A stretch of DNA of 64,000 bases from Paracyclopina nana (taxonomy: Eukaryota > Arthropoda > Copepoda > Cyclopoida > Cyclopettidae): contig JAGUCH010000002.1 of NCBI GenBank assembly GCA_019096065.1, positions 16,442,501 through 16,506,500 of the forward strand, in the 5' to 3' direction. Every line of letters begins with the position of its first letter. Within the stretch, counting starts at the first letter, position 1. Positions 1-12,643 of this stretch are shown here, piece by piece. A program made the position numbers and the translations under genes. The notes under the pieces were generated by a model that saw nothing but the letters and a program-made list of their open reading frames with translations, made no database searches and had not been told where the DNA came from.

Positions 1-3000
1 AGAAAAAAAAGCAACCAGGAAATATTCTGCTCCAGTGAAGCAATGAAAAATGCTCATGTATACCAAAAAGGTTAACCATACTAACATGCGGTATAGTATA
101 TAAATCCGTTTGAGGCTTGCTTTGCTTGACTATATTTATGCCCTGTTCATGTATTAAGAATGCCTTAAGGTATGGAAAAATGTCATTAAGAACAGTGAAT
201 AATCCGTTGCTGACTGCCACTCGACGAGTTCAGCTTGGGGCCGAGCAGCGTTTTTTATGGCAATTTTTGCTATTTTATCTCGTGGTTTTCAGCATATTTC
301 ACAACAAACTATCTTTCATCGCATTTCTTTAATATCAGATGAAGTTTAACAATTGATTTTGCTCAAAAGGACTTAAATGTGGAGCACTTAATAGCCAAAA
401 TAAGATTTGTTTACTTTCAAGTTGGCTTAAAGTTGATCTGATTTTTTTAGTATCAGCTGGCGCTTGCCATAAGACAATTTTTCTCCTTTCCTTGAGGTGT
501 TTTTCGTGCATTTTCCAAAGGAGTTTGAGGCGTACATGAACAGGACATTAAGTGTGAAGTGAAGCGAATTATAGCAAAGCTGAAGTTAACTCAACTTTTC
601 AGCAGTTCAAGGACAATATCAGTTCCAATTGTTTTTATTATAGAATTCGGCTCTATGCTTAATTAACTTAATTTAATAAATTCATTCAAAAGCAACAAAG
701 TTATGTGGGGACTTAACCAGTCAATGACAAAGAAGCACAGTCCAGCCATTATTATTGTTATGATCCACTTGAGCAATCCACTCCAACTGAGCTGAAGCTT
801 GAGAAATGTCCACCACAAAAAAGCTCCATAATTATTTAGCACTTTTTGCAATGAACTTCAAGTGTGCAAAAACACTTGTGCTTTGGGTTTGCGCCAATTT
901 TTTCCCCTATTTGACAGCTTGGCAGCCTGCTGAAGAACGGGGTTAAAGTGAACAAAAACTGGGTTTTTACCTGCGCCTTAGCCGAAACATGATCTTTATT
1001 GAAGCATCACTGAATAAATACTGAACTTGAACATTTTTATATTTGCAACTTGAGAGGCGCAGCCGCTTTAAAACAGCGCTTCAAAACAACGCCGTGGGAC
1101 AGACGGAGTCTTCTAGGACACGTTTGCACACTGGGGCATTGAGCCACCAAAAAGCACTGTTTTACATAAAAAAATCTATAAAAAATATTAAAGCCAAATA
1201 GCTAATGCCAAGGCTCTTGAAAAATCAGCTCGGCCTTTTATTTTAATAGTGAAGACGCAATTAGCAACATTCCTGAATCATTCAAGCATTTCATAGCACA
1301 ATTTCAGCAGTTAATTAAGAAAAATGGAGTTTTTTAAAATGTGCTCATAGTGCGTTTTCAGGTAGTAACATCTTGGCTAAAAAATGGGAAAAAACTGGCT
1401 GGCCAGAGTGTTTTCTTTCATTTTGGGCCAGAAAAAATCGAAAAGGAAAGCTACAAAGAAAAATGTACTCTCTTTTATTAAAAGTAGGTTATTATAGTAG
1501 TTAAAAATATCATTGTCATTTATGTAGCAAAGAAGGATTTTAGGATCTCGGTCCGATATGATACAAAAGGTGCGCTCCTTTTCACGATGATTGCGACCTT
1601 GGTCAATTCAAGGCCAAGGAAAATCATGAAAACGCATACTTGTAAATGAAGAACTCGAGCCGTTACATGACCACCATATGTTCATATCGTTAGTAAATAA
1701 AGCTTTGATTTACTGCCGAACTTGTGACAAAATCAGAATTTTAAACTCCACACAAAATTCAGCTTTTTTCAAAGAAGGCCGCCATTGAAACATTTTTTTT
1801 ATTTGCAAATTTTCAAGAATTTTGCTGCAAAGGAGTTGCTGCTAAAATGGGAGCGAGTAATTGACATGACAAATGTCCTTTCAACTCCGGATTTATAAAA
1901 AGCTCGAGAAAATCACGCAGAAATGTCATGAACGACGAGAAGAAGGCAAAAGTTGAACAAAGGCCAAAAGCTGCTCGTACTGAAAACAACTCGGAAATTA
2001 ACATGAGGCACATTCAAGCTCGTGTCCATTGCTGCAGTACATTAACAGAAGGAATTTCGGAGATTTCCGAAGCGAATAATTGACATGGACTCTTTGCTTG
2101 ATTCCTTTTATTTTTTCCCAAGCAAAAAAGTGGCCAAGAAATTCAAATCTTTTTTGGATTATTCAAAAGAGCTCCATAGTCTTTGATCTGCCAACCTTAA
2201 ACATCAAGATTTATCACTTCAGATGATCTTTGCATTGCGTGACAAATTAAATAAGAATCTCTCGCCTTTGCAACTAACTTCAGATATCAAACCAAAAAAA
2301 AAAAAATATTCATATTTGGACTTTAATTATTTGCTGCTTTCTGTCGGACTTGATTTTTTTGTTTTAATGTGGATATGAAAATACATTTTAGCTAGACTTT
2401 CCAGCATCAAATGCAAATAATAAGCCTTGCATTTGAGTGAAAGAAAATATAGAGGGAGCTCATTTCCTGCGTTTCTGAAAATTCCTCCGCTGATCTTAGG
2501 CCTCTGAATGCAACACCTTTTCCATTTGCTTTCATATAAAAACTGATGATATTGTAGCATAAAACCAAAACATGAGCAGTCATTTGAAGACATTTGCAAA
2601 ATGTTAGTGTTTTCAGAGAATTTTCTTTTTGCCAAAAGCATAGTTCCAATTGATATTGAGTTCTTGGGTGAATATGCCATGCACAAACAGAGATTTTTTA
2701 CCAAAATTGTTGTTGATAAAAATACTAATGAGTTTACTTTCATCATTTTCAAAAATACTCCATAGGTCTCAAGAAAAACTCAAAAATCCTTAATTCCCTT
2801 TGCTACGCCGCTGCGTTGATACTAGCTCTATTTTCACAATAGGGGGCGCTATTTACCCTCGACGGCAGGGGCTATTCGATGGATTTTCTAGCGGTGAAAA
2901 AAAAAAATTCCATTCTGAGCTGAAAAATCAAGTTCGATCGGTCTTGATTTTAGAGCAGAAAAATGTTGAAAAAGCAGTCAGAAGAGTGACGCCATTTTTG

Positions 3001-4230
3001 CATTTCTACTACGCCTTGCAATTTTAAAAGGCAGTCTCTCAAAGTCAAATACGGGTTTTTCTGTTAGTAAGATAAAGTAAAAGAAAATATTTAAAAGCTC
3101 TTCACTTTGGGTCAAAGCACATACATTAACTGCTGACATCATTTTAAAAGTGCACGAGGATAAAAGATAATTCACTGGGATTTAAGGACTTATGAGCCCT
3201 CCATGTTGACAGTTCATAGTAGCATTCATAGTCAATTTTAATCATGAGCCCTTTTTCCTAGGTCAATCTGGCTCAATTGTCATTGGTGACACGAGAGCAA
3301 CATAGTCGCACACTTTGTAATTAGAAAGCAATCAGAGTCACCTTCGAGCCGATATTGATATAAAAAAAGGAACTAATTGCATTCTGAGGCCATTTCAAGC
3401 AAAATGCTACATAATTGACATAATCAAAAGCATTAATGACTCGTGGAGATTGATAACAACCAAAAGAATCATTTAATGCTCAGCTTGCTCTTTGTCATAG
3501 ATATTTGAGTGAGTTTCACGCTTGAACCTTTTTCAAAACTAACTTCAATGACACAAGGAAAAATATGAAACTTGAGCGCAACCAGGATCACTTATACCTG
3601 TCAAAGCTGAACTCACTGTAACGAAGAGTGGAATGAAAACCAAAATATGCATGGGCTTGGCTCGATTGATTTCAGTTACGGAAAAAAGTCACTCACCTAC
3701 AAAAGATAATAGTGTGGAAAAATGGCTAGTAGTCGGAGACGACAATCCAAATGAGACCCCCAATGTGGAAAGCGGCGATGAGAAACAAAAATATTGTGCA
3801 CTTTTGTTGCACAGTCAACTCCACTCTGAGCATTTTTCTCCTGTTTCCAAGTTTGAAAGGTTCTCTTCTTTCTTCTCGAAATTTTTTGAGCAGCTGATGA
3901 GTGGATCAAATTAAGACCCGATCTATTTCTCGTGATGACATTTGGAGGCAAACATTGACTAAATTCAATTCAAAAGCTTTTCATTGTCCACAATATCAAA
4001 GTACTATTTAAATTTTCTAATATTTAAAAATATAAGTCAACTAAAAGATGATTTATATTTTTCTTACTTCTACTCTGATGAAGATAAAGGCTTAAAAAAG
4101 CTAGGACGCTTTCGCGGAAAAATAGGCTAGCGCGGCAGAAAAATAAAATCACTTTCAGAATGTAAACAAATCTTTGAGTTCCAAGTTCAAGCGGATTATG
4201 TTCAGTTGAAATACTCCCTTTTTTGTCACA
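1..4230. other. Intergenic region upstream of the TBC1D13-like gene
   Basis: Apart from the MITE at 139-547, I see no supported gene here. The short open frames are AT-rich, lack ATG starts or splice signals, and show no recognisable motif. Confidence 0.5.
139..547 (+). mobile_element. MITE family 1, copy 1 (409 bp)
   Basis: The terminal inverted repeats read TGCCCTGTTCATGTA at the left end and TACATGAACAGGACA at the right end. The element is flanked by a 3-bp duplication, TTA at 136-138 and 548-550. Near-identical copies of 407 bp lie at 42,824-43,230, at 44,847-45,253 and, interrupted, at 38,270-38,831. The TTA/TAA duplication suggests a PIF/Harbinger-type source, which is inference. No coding capacity is seen. 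Confidence 0.85.
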
Positions 4231-5591
4231 ATGTCGGCTTTTAAAGCTCGGTAAGTCCACTTTTGAGCGCTTTTCCATTGCAATCCTGCAGTAAAATGCA
4301 TTTTTGCCCTGCAGAGTGGAGGCATTTGATGCTGCTTTCAGCGAAGACAAGATTGATTTGGAGAAAGTGAGACTTCTTTGCTTTGGAGGAGTTCCGGAAG
4401 GTCGAGGTCGAAGGTCGCTAGCTTGGAGGCTACTACTGAACTATTTGCCTCCATTGAGGTCAGAATGGCCCGACTTTTTGGCCAACCAGCGTAAATTGTA
4501 CAAGCAATTGTGTGACGAGGTTGTGCTCCAGCCTCAGTCTTCGAAGGATATGGACCACCCTTTGAATCCCAATCCAGACAGTCAATGGCAAAACTTTTTC
4601 AAAGACAACCAAGTTCTACTGCAGATTGACAAAGACGTGAGAAGGCTGTGTCCTGACATATCCTTCTTTTCACAAGCTACCACCTTTCCAAATCCTGAGA
4701 TTGCCAATGGCCACGAAAGACTTCACCAACGAGTGCAACAGACCAGCCTAAAATCGCAGAATGTCGAGAGAAAAGGCCTTGGCATTGCCAAAGTAAGATA
4801 TTCACTGGTGTCTTACCTATTGCTCACTTTCATTCATTTTTGTAGCTTTCTTATGTGAAGAAAAAAGCGGTGGAAAACTACGCTCCATTAGAAGCAGGTC
4901 AAGAAGCTCATTGGGAGGTTGTAGAGCGCATCTTGTTTCTGTACGCAAAATTGAATCCTGGGCAAAGTTACGTGCAAGGAATGAATGAGATCATTGGACC
5001 GATCTATTATGTCATGGCCTCTGATTCAAACCAGGATTGGAGAGAACATGCTGAGGCGGATTGCTTTTTCTGCTTCACCAATTTGATGGCAGACATCCGA
5101 GACTTTTTCATCAAAAGCTTGGACAAGGTACGATTTTTTAAATCATATTGTTATCGCAAACTACAGCAAAATGACTAGAAAAGTAGAACCGTATAAAGGG
5201 CAATTTTGCAGTAGTGAATTATAAATTGTAGGCTGCGTCTGGAATCAATGGCATAATGGACAGGCTGATGGCCAAGGTGAGCAGACTTGACCCACAAGTG
5301 AGCCAGAGGCTCGTTGACCAAGACTTGAAGCCACAATACTTTTCTTTCCGTTGGCTGAGCCTCATGCTCAGCCAAGAATTTGCTCTTCCTGATGTCCTAC
5401 GAATCTGGGACTCACTTTTGGCCGACGAAACAAGGTGTGATTTCCTCATTGATGTGTGTACGGCCATGATCATTTTGGTGAGAGATCAAATTCTCACGAA
5501 TGATTTTGCTGAAAACATGAAACTCCTGCAAAATTACCCCTCGACGGACGTACATGACATTTTATCAAAGGCTGCCGGGCTCAAAATGTGA
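4231..5591 (+). CDS. TBC1D13: TBC domain family member 13 homologue (Rab GTPase-activating protein)
   Basis: TBC1D13 family proteins activate GTP hydrolysis by Rab GTPases (Rab35 in vertebrates) on endomembranes. Four exons are supported: 4231-4250, 4315-4792, 4846-5127 and 5232-5591. All have GT/AG borders and in-phase joins, giving 379 residues against about 400 in human. Diagnostic stretches include LLCFGGVPEGRGRRSLAWRL, DHPLNPNPDSQW, LLQIDKDVRRLCPDISFF, EAHWEVVERIL, NPGQSYVQGMNEI and DVLRIWDSL. The TBC arginine and glutamine fingers usually lie in IPxxxR and YxQ motifs. The YVQG finger is visible, while the first finger region reads GVPEGRGR. The first exon encodes only the first six codons (MSAFKA) plus two bases, so start choice rests on the exon 1 splice. 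A possible frame from 4304 lacks this start. Confidence 0.95.
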
Positions 5592-6099
5592 TATAGACCT
5601 CTTGAAATGCTCTGAAATACAAATGCAATTATCCTTGCAATCAACGACACACTAATTGCTCCCAAATGAAGTATAACTGTTTGCCATCAGTTTACAAGTG
5701 GCAAACAAACTCTCACACATATAGAGGGAAAAATGGCGCTCTCACATAATCAATCTTGTCACAATTTGACCAAGTCAAGGATCATTGCAAGAAAAGATCA
5801 CATGTCGCACAGATTTTTCACCACTCAGACTATTAAAGCTTACTTTCCAAGAGTTAGTTTATGCGCTTGCTTCATTTGCTTGCAATTTTTAATTGGGAGA
5901 TAAAATCTTGGCTGAAAGTGAAACGAGGAGTAAAAGTTGATTTTAAGAGTCCGATTTCTACAAAAGTCTCTCATTGTCTTATTGCCTGGTGTTCAGACCA
6001 GAAAGCGTAAAAAATGGATGAATCCTGATAAACGAGGCGTTAGTGCCAAGTCAGGTCCCAATCTTGTTACACCTATATGCTTAGCAAAAACTATGAACT
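5592..6099. other. Intergenic spacer and probable 5'UTR
   Basis: This holds the TBC1D13-like 3'UTR and probable leader of the next gene. No other feature is seen. Confidence 0.4.
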
Positions 6100-7328
6100 A
6101 TGAAGGTAAGCTTAACTATACTCATTTATTTTTTGATTATTAAGTTTGCATTACACTCAGGCTAAAACTACAGGAATCTTTCTCGCTTTTTTGCCGCTAT
6201 GCTTCAGTTGGAATGACAAATGCATTGGCAAAAAATGTGCCATTTTGAGCAGCCTTCACTCAGAAAAGATGCAGTATTATGCAAATCTTCCCAACTTAAG
6301 AGAGCCTTCAAGTCCTCAAGACTCAGTCAGGTTTGGTGACATTCCAATTTCAGAAGGTAAATGTCCAATTATACTGCACTTTTCAAACTTCTGGATTTCC
6401 TTTACTAACTCATTCAGATGACCCAAAGACATTTCCAACTCCAGTTGCCTCCGGCACAGAACAAATAGACTTTATGAGACTGAAAACTTTCTTTGACAAG
6501 CTGGGTGGTGCCAAGACAAATAACAGCTCTTCTTCATCTCTTGAAAATATCAAAAGTAATATACAAAAAATGAACGTCTTTGAAAAAGCGTCCACGAGGC
6601 CTCCCTATGTTTTCCAAGAAGTCAGTGCTGAGACAAGTACCACTCTACCTCCAAGCAAACTTGCGTCTATGGTTGGTGTCTCCACACCCTCAACATTTTC
6701 ACTGTTCAAGCCAGTCTTGGATCAGCTGGGCCAAAAATTGGTTAATTCCAAGCCAGCAATTTCCACAACTACAACTGCCAAACCATTTAGCATGCCTAGC
6801 TACTTTGGCAGCCTATTGGCGCAAGAAAGTTTGATGGACGATACCACCACTGAAACTCCAACCGCTCCACCAACTATTGAAAGCACTGAAAGTGTCAAGG
6901 ATTGGTGAGAAGCTAAATTGAAAAATCTGATGCTTGAACCTTGCTTCATCGTCATCTTTTGCAGGTACATGCAGCACATGTCCCAAGTTCTCTCCTCGTC
7001 AGGAGCAGGCTCAACAATCAAGGAGCCCACAAAGTTGAGGCCAACGACTAGGCCTCAACTGGTTTTACCCGGAGCAGCCTTCTTTAACCAACCCTCCTCT
7101 TCAGTCGAAGAAAATGAAACGCCAACGAAAGCAGCTCTTATCAAAACCTTTGAGGAGGAGCCAAATGTGTGCCCTACTCAATGCCAATGCGTGTGCCCCA
7201 CAGTTGAAATGAGTGGCAGCAAAGATGACCAGATCAAAAAGGTGAACTTGGACATTACTCTTTTGCCCTGTGCAAGAACCGCAGCATATCAGCTAGAATT
7301 GGCTATCAAATTATGCCGAAGGAAATAG
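6100..7328 (+). CDS. Unrecognised secreted Ser/Thr/Pro-rich protein
   Basis: I do not recognise the family. Four exons join in phase (6100-6105, 6161-6356, 6418-6904, 6965-7328) to give 350 residues. The start was chosen because the two-codon first exon (ATG AAG) splices to make a good signal peptide, MKAKTTGIFLAFLPLCFSWN. The next ATG upstream runs into a stop after splicing. The mature part has two early cysteines (DKCIGKKC). A long low-complexity stretch rich in Ser, Thr and Pro follows, suggesting O-glycosylation. Near the C-terminus is a cysteine cluster (VCPTQCQCVCP), then two more Cys and a basic end (CRRK). No transmembrane segment appears after the signal peptide. An extracellular matrix or haemolymph role is possible but is inference. 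Confidence 0.7.
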
Positions 7329-7365
7329 ATCACTCTCAGGATTATATTAGTAAGAAAATAGCGAT

Positions 7366-8947
7366 TTAGAGCTTGGACAGCTCGTCCATGTAAGCACTCA
7401 AAAGCTTGGTGCCTTCGATGTAGTTACGAACGTTGATCTTTTCATTCTGGCTGTGAGCACCATCATCGCAAGCTCCCATGGGGAGAAGGATGACATTCTT
7501 GCCAGTGGCCTCTTGCAAAGACAAGGTGACAGGAATGGATCCTCCCTCTCTGGTCAAGTCAGGCTCAACCCCATAAATGGTCTTGGTTGCCCTCCTTCCG
7601 GCAAGATAATTGGGGTGGTCCGGATCGGACATCCAGCATCGGCCTCCATGATACATGGAGGCATTCATCTTGTTGCAGGATCCCCTCTCAGCCCACTTCT
7701 TGTTCAAGTAGTCGACCACAATTTTCTCCACTCCCTCGGGCGTCTGGTTGGGAACAATTCTGATGGAGAATTTGCCAATGACTTTCCTCGGAATGACAGT
7801 CTTGGCTCCGGGCTCATAAAATGCACCGTTGATGCCATGGAGGGACAACGAAGGGTGCCTCCATCTTGCCATCAAGGTCTTGATCTTGTCCCCTTCGTGC
7901 ACAAGCTTGTTGGACTTGAGGTCGTTCTTGTAGTCTTCAATGTCAAAGTCTATGTTTTCATACTTGGCAATTTCGTCTGGAAATGACATAGCTTGATGGT
8001 GATAAAGTCAGTGCACAAAATTTCGAGTTACCTGGAGTGACCGGAGCCACATCGGCATGCAGGCCATCAACCAAGATTTTGCCATCTTTGTCAATGAGGG
8101 TGTTCATCATGTAAATCAAATCAGCCATGGCTTCGTGGACGGTGCCCCCAAAGACCCCGGAATGCAAGTCCTTGGCACAGCATTCGACTTCGATGAAAAA
8201 GTAGCAAATTCCTCTCAAGCCATAGGTGATGCATGGCTTGTTTTTTCCCAGCCAGTAGTTGTCAGAAATGCACACATAGTCAACGTTCTGCATGAACTCG
8301 GTCTCCTTGCGGGCAAACAAAAGGTCATCAAGACCCTCTGATCCAGACTCTTCCATGCCTTCAAAGCAGAACTTCAGGTTGACAGGAATCTCCATCTTGT
8401 TAGCTTGGAAAGCCTGCAAATCATAAAGGAGTATTTCAAAAATACGAATAGGAAACATTGCATCATTACTTGGATGGAATGGAGCCAACCAAGGACTGGA
8501 CCTTTGTCATCAGTTGAACCACGCCCATACAGCTTGTCACCATCCCTAGGAAAGAGTTGACAGTACAATATTTCATGGCCATAAATGAATCTCCTACTTG
8601 GTGAGAACAAAGGGCTCATAGTCCCAACCATCCTCTTTGAGGGCAGGCTGAACATCCAAATGGCCATAGACCAAAAGGGTCTTCTTTTTGGGATCACTGC
8701 CAAGCTGACCCATCAGGACTGGAGGCAATGGAATCTTGCTGCCATCGGGCAATTCTTGCTCCCCAACGTCACAATACTCAATTGAGGCTCCGCACTTCTC
8801 CAGCTCGGTTCCCATCCACTTGACCATCTTGACAATTTCTGGCCGCATTTCAGGCCATGCCGAGACCGATTTGATGGCCACAGCATCAGCCAGGTTCTGG
8901 ATGTACTTGTCCTTGTTGGCATCGATGTAAGCGAAAATCTTGTCCAT
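7366..8947 (-). CDS. CNDP2: Cytosolic non-specific dipeptidase (M20 metallopeptidase, CNDP2-like)
   Basis: This enzyme hydrolyses dipeptides in the cytosol with a two-metal centre. Four exons on the minus strand (8947-8598, 8545-8470, 8413-8032, 7976-7366) give 472 residues; human CNDP2 has 475. Family landmarks are in order: the metal-binding histidine in YGHLDVQP, the bridging aspartate in [10 protein letters not shown], the catalytic Glu pair in [18 protein letters not shown], then [73 protein letters not shown] and the late metal histidine in [10 protein letters not shown]. There is no signal peptide, fitting the cytosolic rather than secreted carnosinase branch. Nothing is broken. It ends 37 bp from the preceding gene's stop codon, in tail-to-tail orientation. 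Confidence 0.97.
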
Positions 8948-9820
8948 GTTGACTCAAATCCTGAGAAGAATTGACACACGGCTTAAATACAGAGCAAACA
9001 AAAGAATTGATAACGCAAAAGAGGCCAAGAATGTAAGGGGAGTTTTAGACAGTTAAAAAAAATGACACAATTATGGACAGGTCAAAAAAAACCTGACGAT
9101 TATGAGATGACAGGAAATATATCATTGCGCACCAATCGTAGATGAAAAATTGAGAAAATTTGAGCATCACTAAAATAAGGAGCTTTAACTACAAGGGAAG
9201 CTTACAGTGATTTTCCAAATTCGGCAAAGGAAAAGTTTACTCACTTTTTTGTTTGCTAAAGCAGTAAAGTCGTGAGCAGGAAACCAAGTCAATCTACCGA
9301 TTTCTTGCTGACATAAAAGTTTGCATGATCAAAACTTATGAAAAGCTTCAAAAGTGAAATTTTTTGCTATATGTATAATTTCAAATGTGCTATTTTTATT
9401 GTTATGGCATCTTTAATTTGCGCAAACTTTCAAACTTTTGTTGATGGTTTGCCTAAAATATTGTAAAACGCTTTATCTCGCATTGAAAAACGAGCTGCAG
9501 CGTTTAGGGCAAAAGATGGCTCTTGATTTTGAAAAATATTTCAAAATATCATGGAAATCAACCCATAAAAAGGTTAAAAACAAATTTATGATTTTTAAAA
9601 AATCATTTGGGAACCTAACATAAAGGATTTTGATTTCATGCGACAGCTGCTGGGGTAAATTGTTGTAGCTCGAGGTCTTTCGAACTCGTATGCGGCAAAA
9701 ACGTAAACAAAACTTCGAAAAGCGCAATTTTGAATTTTGGGTTTTTGGCTGAGGCTTGAATTTCATCTGCTTTTTAAAATTGCTCCTGAAGAATTGAAAA
9801 AGAAGGAAACTTGGCACACC
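8948..9820. other. Intergenic region between divergent CNDP2 and GLE1 genes
   Basis: This carries the two divergent promoters. I see no convincing TATA box, RNA gene or repeat. Confidence 0.4.
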
Positions 9821-11990
9821 ATGAATTCGTCGGCACTTGTTGTGGCAGCGTTAAAACAAAGCCCAAGAGGAAAACTTATTTATGAAAGGCAACCTCTCTC
9901 ATTGTCAATTGCACACAAATCATTGAGAGAGTCGACAAGCTCAGATTCACCCCAAAAGGTCAGCAATGGCAAAGACCAGGAAGTCACAACATTAGCTGGA
10001 TCGTTGGCAGATGTGTCCTCCGTTTTGGAAGATGTCACTACCGAATTGAGTGAGATTCAGCTGAAAAGAGTAGCATCCGTGATAAGCAGGCTGAATAGCA
10101 GTGCAAGGAGTCCAGAGCCTGAAATCTCAATTGACGAAGACTCGGAAAACATCACTAGTCCTGCGAAAGAACCTCATGTGTCAACTCCTCTGATGAAAAA
10201 GCCGGATAGCTTCGACGTTACATCTCCCACAATAGATGAAGTCATGTCAATAGTAGGCCGAGAGCTGTTGAAGCTGGAATCCGAGAGAAAGATGAAGGTT
10301 GAGCTGAAAATCAAGGAGAGAAAAATGCGACTGTCTGCTCGTCATGAAGAGAGGAAACTGCAATCTATCATTGATATGGAGAAGGCGATGCAAACAGTTC
10401 AATCTGACTTGGCTTTCATCGAGGCCAAAGAAAAGGAAGCTGAGGCAAATTTTAGCTCGAAAACCAACAATGATTTCCTGTATCAGCAGGAATTGGCAGC
10501 AAGAAAGGCAAGAGAAGCCCAAATTGAGGCTGAACTTCAAAGGGCCAAGCAACTGGAGCTTGCAAAACAAGAAAAGCAGAGAAAACTCCAAGAAGAGGTC
10601 ATTGCTCAAGCTAATAATCTCAACGAACTGTTGGAGCCCCTAGTGGCCATTGCTGATGCTGAGAGCATCAATGCTTCTCTTCAGCCTTTTGGTTTGAGCC
10701 TCGAAAGTTTGCCAGGCTTCATCCACTCCTCCCCTACTGGAAGCGATCTTCAGGAGGCTCTGGAGATCATCCAGGAGTTGAACACAGTTGTCATCGAATT
10801 GATCGACCAAGCAACGCGACAGCATGAGGAGAAGGAGGCTTTGGAAAGGCATAACCAGGAACAGGCTGAACTAGGCCAACAAAAAAAGCAGCAAGAGCTT
10901 CAGCTAAATCAGCAGCAACTGAATCAACAACAAAAGCCGCAGCAAGATCTCATCACTCCCCAAGCCACGATTGCAGAAACATGCCAATTGAGTGAAATTA
11001 GCCCTGCTAATGCTGAATTATTGAAGAATGTCATAACTTTCAGAGACAATTATGTGCGAGAGCTGAATCAAATGGCTGTGCCCAAAGACTTCAAGTTCAC
11101 GTGCCAAAAAGCTGTGACAACTCCACTCAACGCTATTAGTGATGTCTCGCCTGAGCACCTGAAAGACAAGCTGAACAAACTCACTGCACTCACTAATGGA
11201 GAGCCAGTTCAAGCGACAGAAACCGTGAGATTTCAGGCTAGCTCTTTGCCTGAAATGATCTATGCCAAAAACCATTTGGCCAAAAAGCTTGTCAATCACG
11301 GAGAAGACAATGTTGCCTCCAAGTCAAAAAATGCTTTTGCTCCAGCCATCATCATTGTGTCGATATGGGCCAACCACCAAGATTTTGGCCAAGCGTTCTT
11401 GGCCTACCTCTATGAAACGTGCCCCTTTTTGGTGCCAAAGTACCCACGAAAAACAAAAGATACGACGGACGTGGATTACCTCAGGGCTCTTGGCTACGCC
11501 ATTGGAATGGACGGAATTGCTGAGGACAAGACCAAATTCTTGAAACGTGTCAGTGGGTTAACGAGACTCTACACCGCAATCACAATATCCAGATTACCAG
11601 GTACTTGCAATCTTGACGTCACAATTTCCATATGTTGCAACAAATCTGTTTTCAGGATCCAGAGCTACGACTCAGGATCATCCCCATGGCTTGGGCAACA
11701 TTTGGAGGCTGCTGGCATCAACACTCAACTTGGAGCCCATCAATGACATCACTGCTACAGTTTTATATGACATATTGTCAGTGTCTGGAGCCTTTATGTT
11801 TGAAAAGTATGGGCCAATGTTTGGAAAGATGCTGTCTGTGCTAGCTACCGGATACTTCCAAAAAATCACTGCAGTGACTGAAGAGGGCTGTGGTGGACCT
11901 TTGGCTCGACTTGAGCTCTTCTTGCAAAAAGCTATTTCTTCGCAATCAATTGAACGGCCAGATGGCCTTTTGCGAGCTGATTTTCTATAA
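9821..11990 (+). CDS. GLE1: Nucleoporin GLE1-like mRNA export factor
   Basis: GLE1 sits on the cytoplasmic face of the nuclear pore and, with InsP6, activates the DEAD-box helicase DDX19/Dbp5 during mRNA export. Two exons (9821-11600 and 11656-11990) give 704 residues. The N-terminal part is Ser-rich. A long Glu/Lys/Gln-rich coiled coil follows (roughly residues 145-290), then a Gln-rich linker. The C-terminal GLE1 domain is clear: AIIIVSIWANHQDFGQAFLAYLYETCPFLVPKYP, DYLRALGYAIGMDG, FLKRVSGLTRLY, then HPHGLGNIWRLLASTLN and DITATVLYDILSVSG in exon 2. The ATG at 9821 begins MNSSALVVAALKQSPRGKL; the frame is open further upstream without an ATG. The splice is phase 1. Confidence 0.93.
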
Positions 11991-12643
11991 TTGTACCACA
12001 TTTACCTTACAATAGAATATTTTGGAGACATGACACAATTTTTTAAAGAGCTAGTTTACTTAAATTCTGAAGTGTTGCTTTGTGCACACCACAATGGTCA
12101 TCAATGGTTAATGAGCAATCGTATATAACAAGAGCCAACGAATAACTTTTCTATAATGAGTTTGTTGCTTATCAGTTAATGGAGCTATGACAACTTTTTA
12201 TTTTTCATTACCATGAAAGGTGAAAATCAAATGTCATATATCCATCACAAGTAGGTTCACTCATATGATTTGAATGCGTGCTTGGTGAAAGTCACACGAA
12301 AAAAGCTATCTGTGAAAATTGGGATTTCAGGTATATCGAATCCTTGAATTAGCTAATGTGAGAAAAAAGCTGCATGCAATTTCGTTGAAATTCTGTTCAT
12401 TTGTCTGAACAACTATTGCACATTTGTTAACTGCATTGGTAAGACGTCTTTTGCTAGTTTTGGCTATGAAAAAAATATTCTCAGAAGTGCTGATGACAAG
12501 TGTTGTAAAAGCATTTAAAAATAGCGTTCATTAATAGCCACAAAGCACAAACTTTTGCTACGCAGAGAACTAGAAAAAATTGGCCAATTATGCAAACATT
12601 ACTTTTCCTGTTGGTATTGTAGGTGAGAAAGGAGGTAGTGTAC
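11991..12643. other. Intergenic region
   Basis: This is AT-rich with no supported gene or RNA. It contains the GLE1 3'UTR and the start region of the receptor gene. Confidence 0.4.

Noticed and set aside
7453-7986. 177-residue plus-strand frame opposite the dipeptidase
   Set aside because: It is the antisense shadow of a strongly conserved M20 exon.
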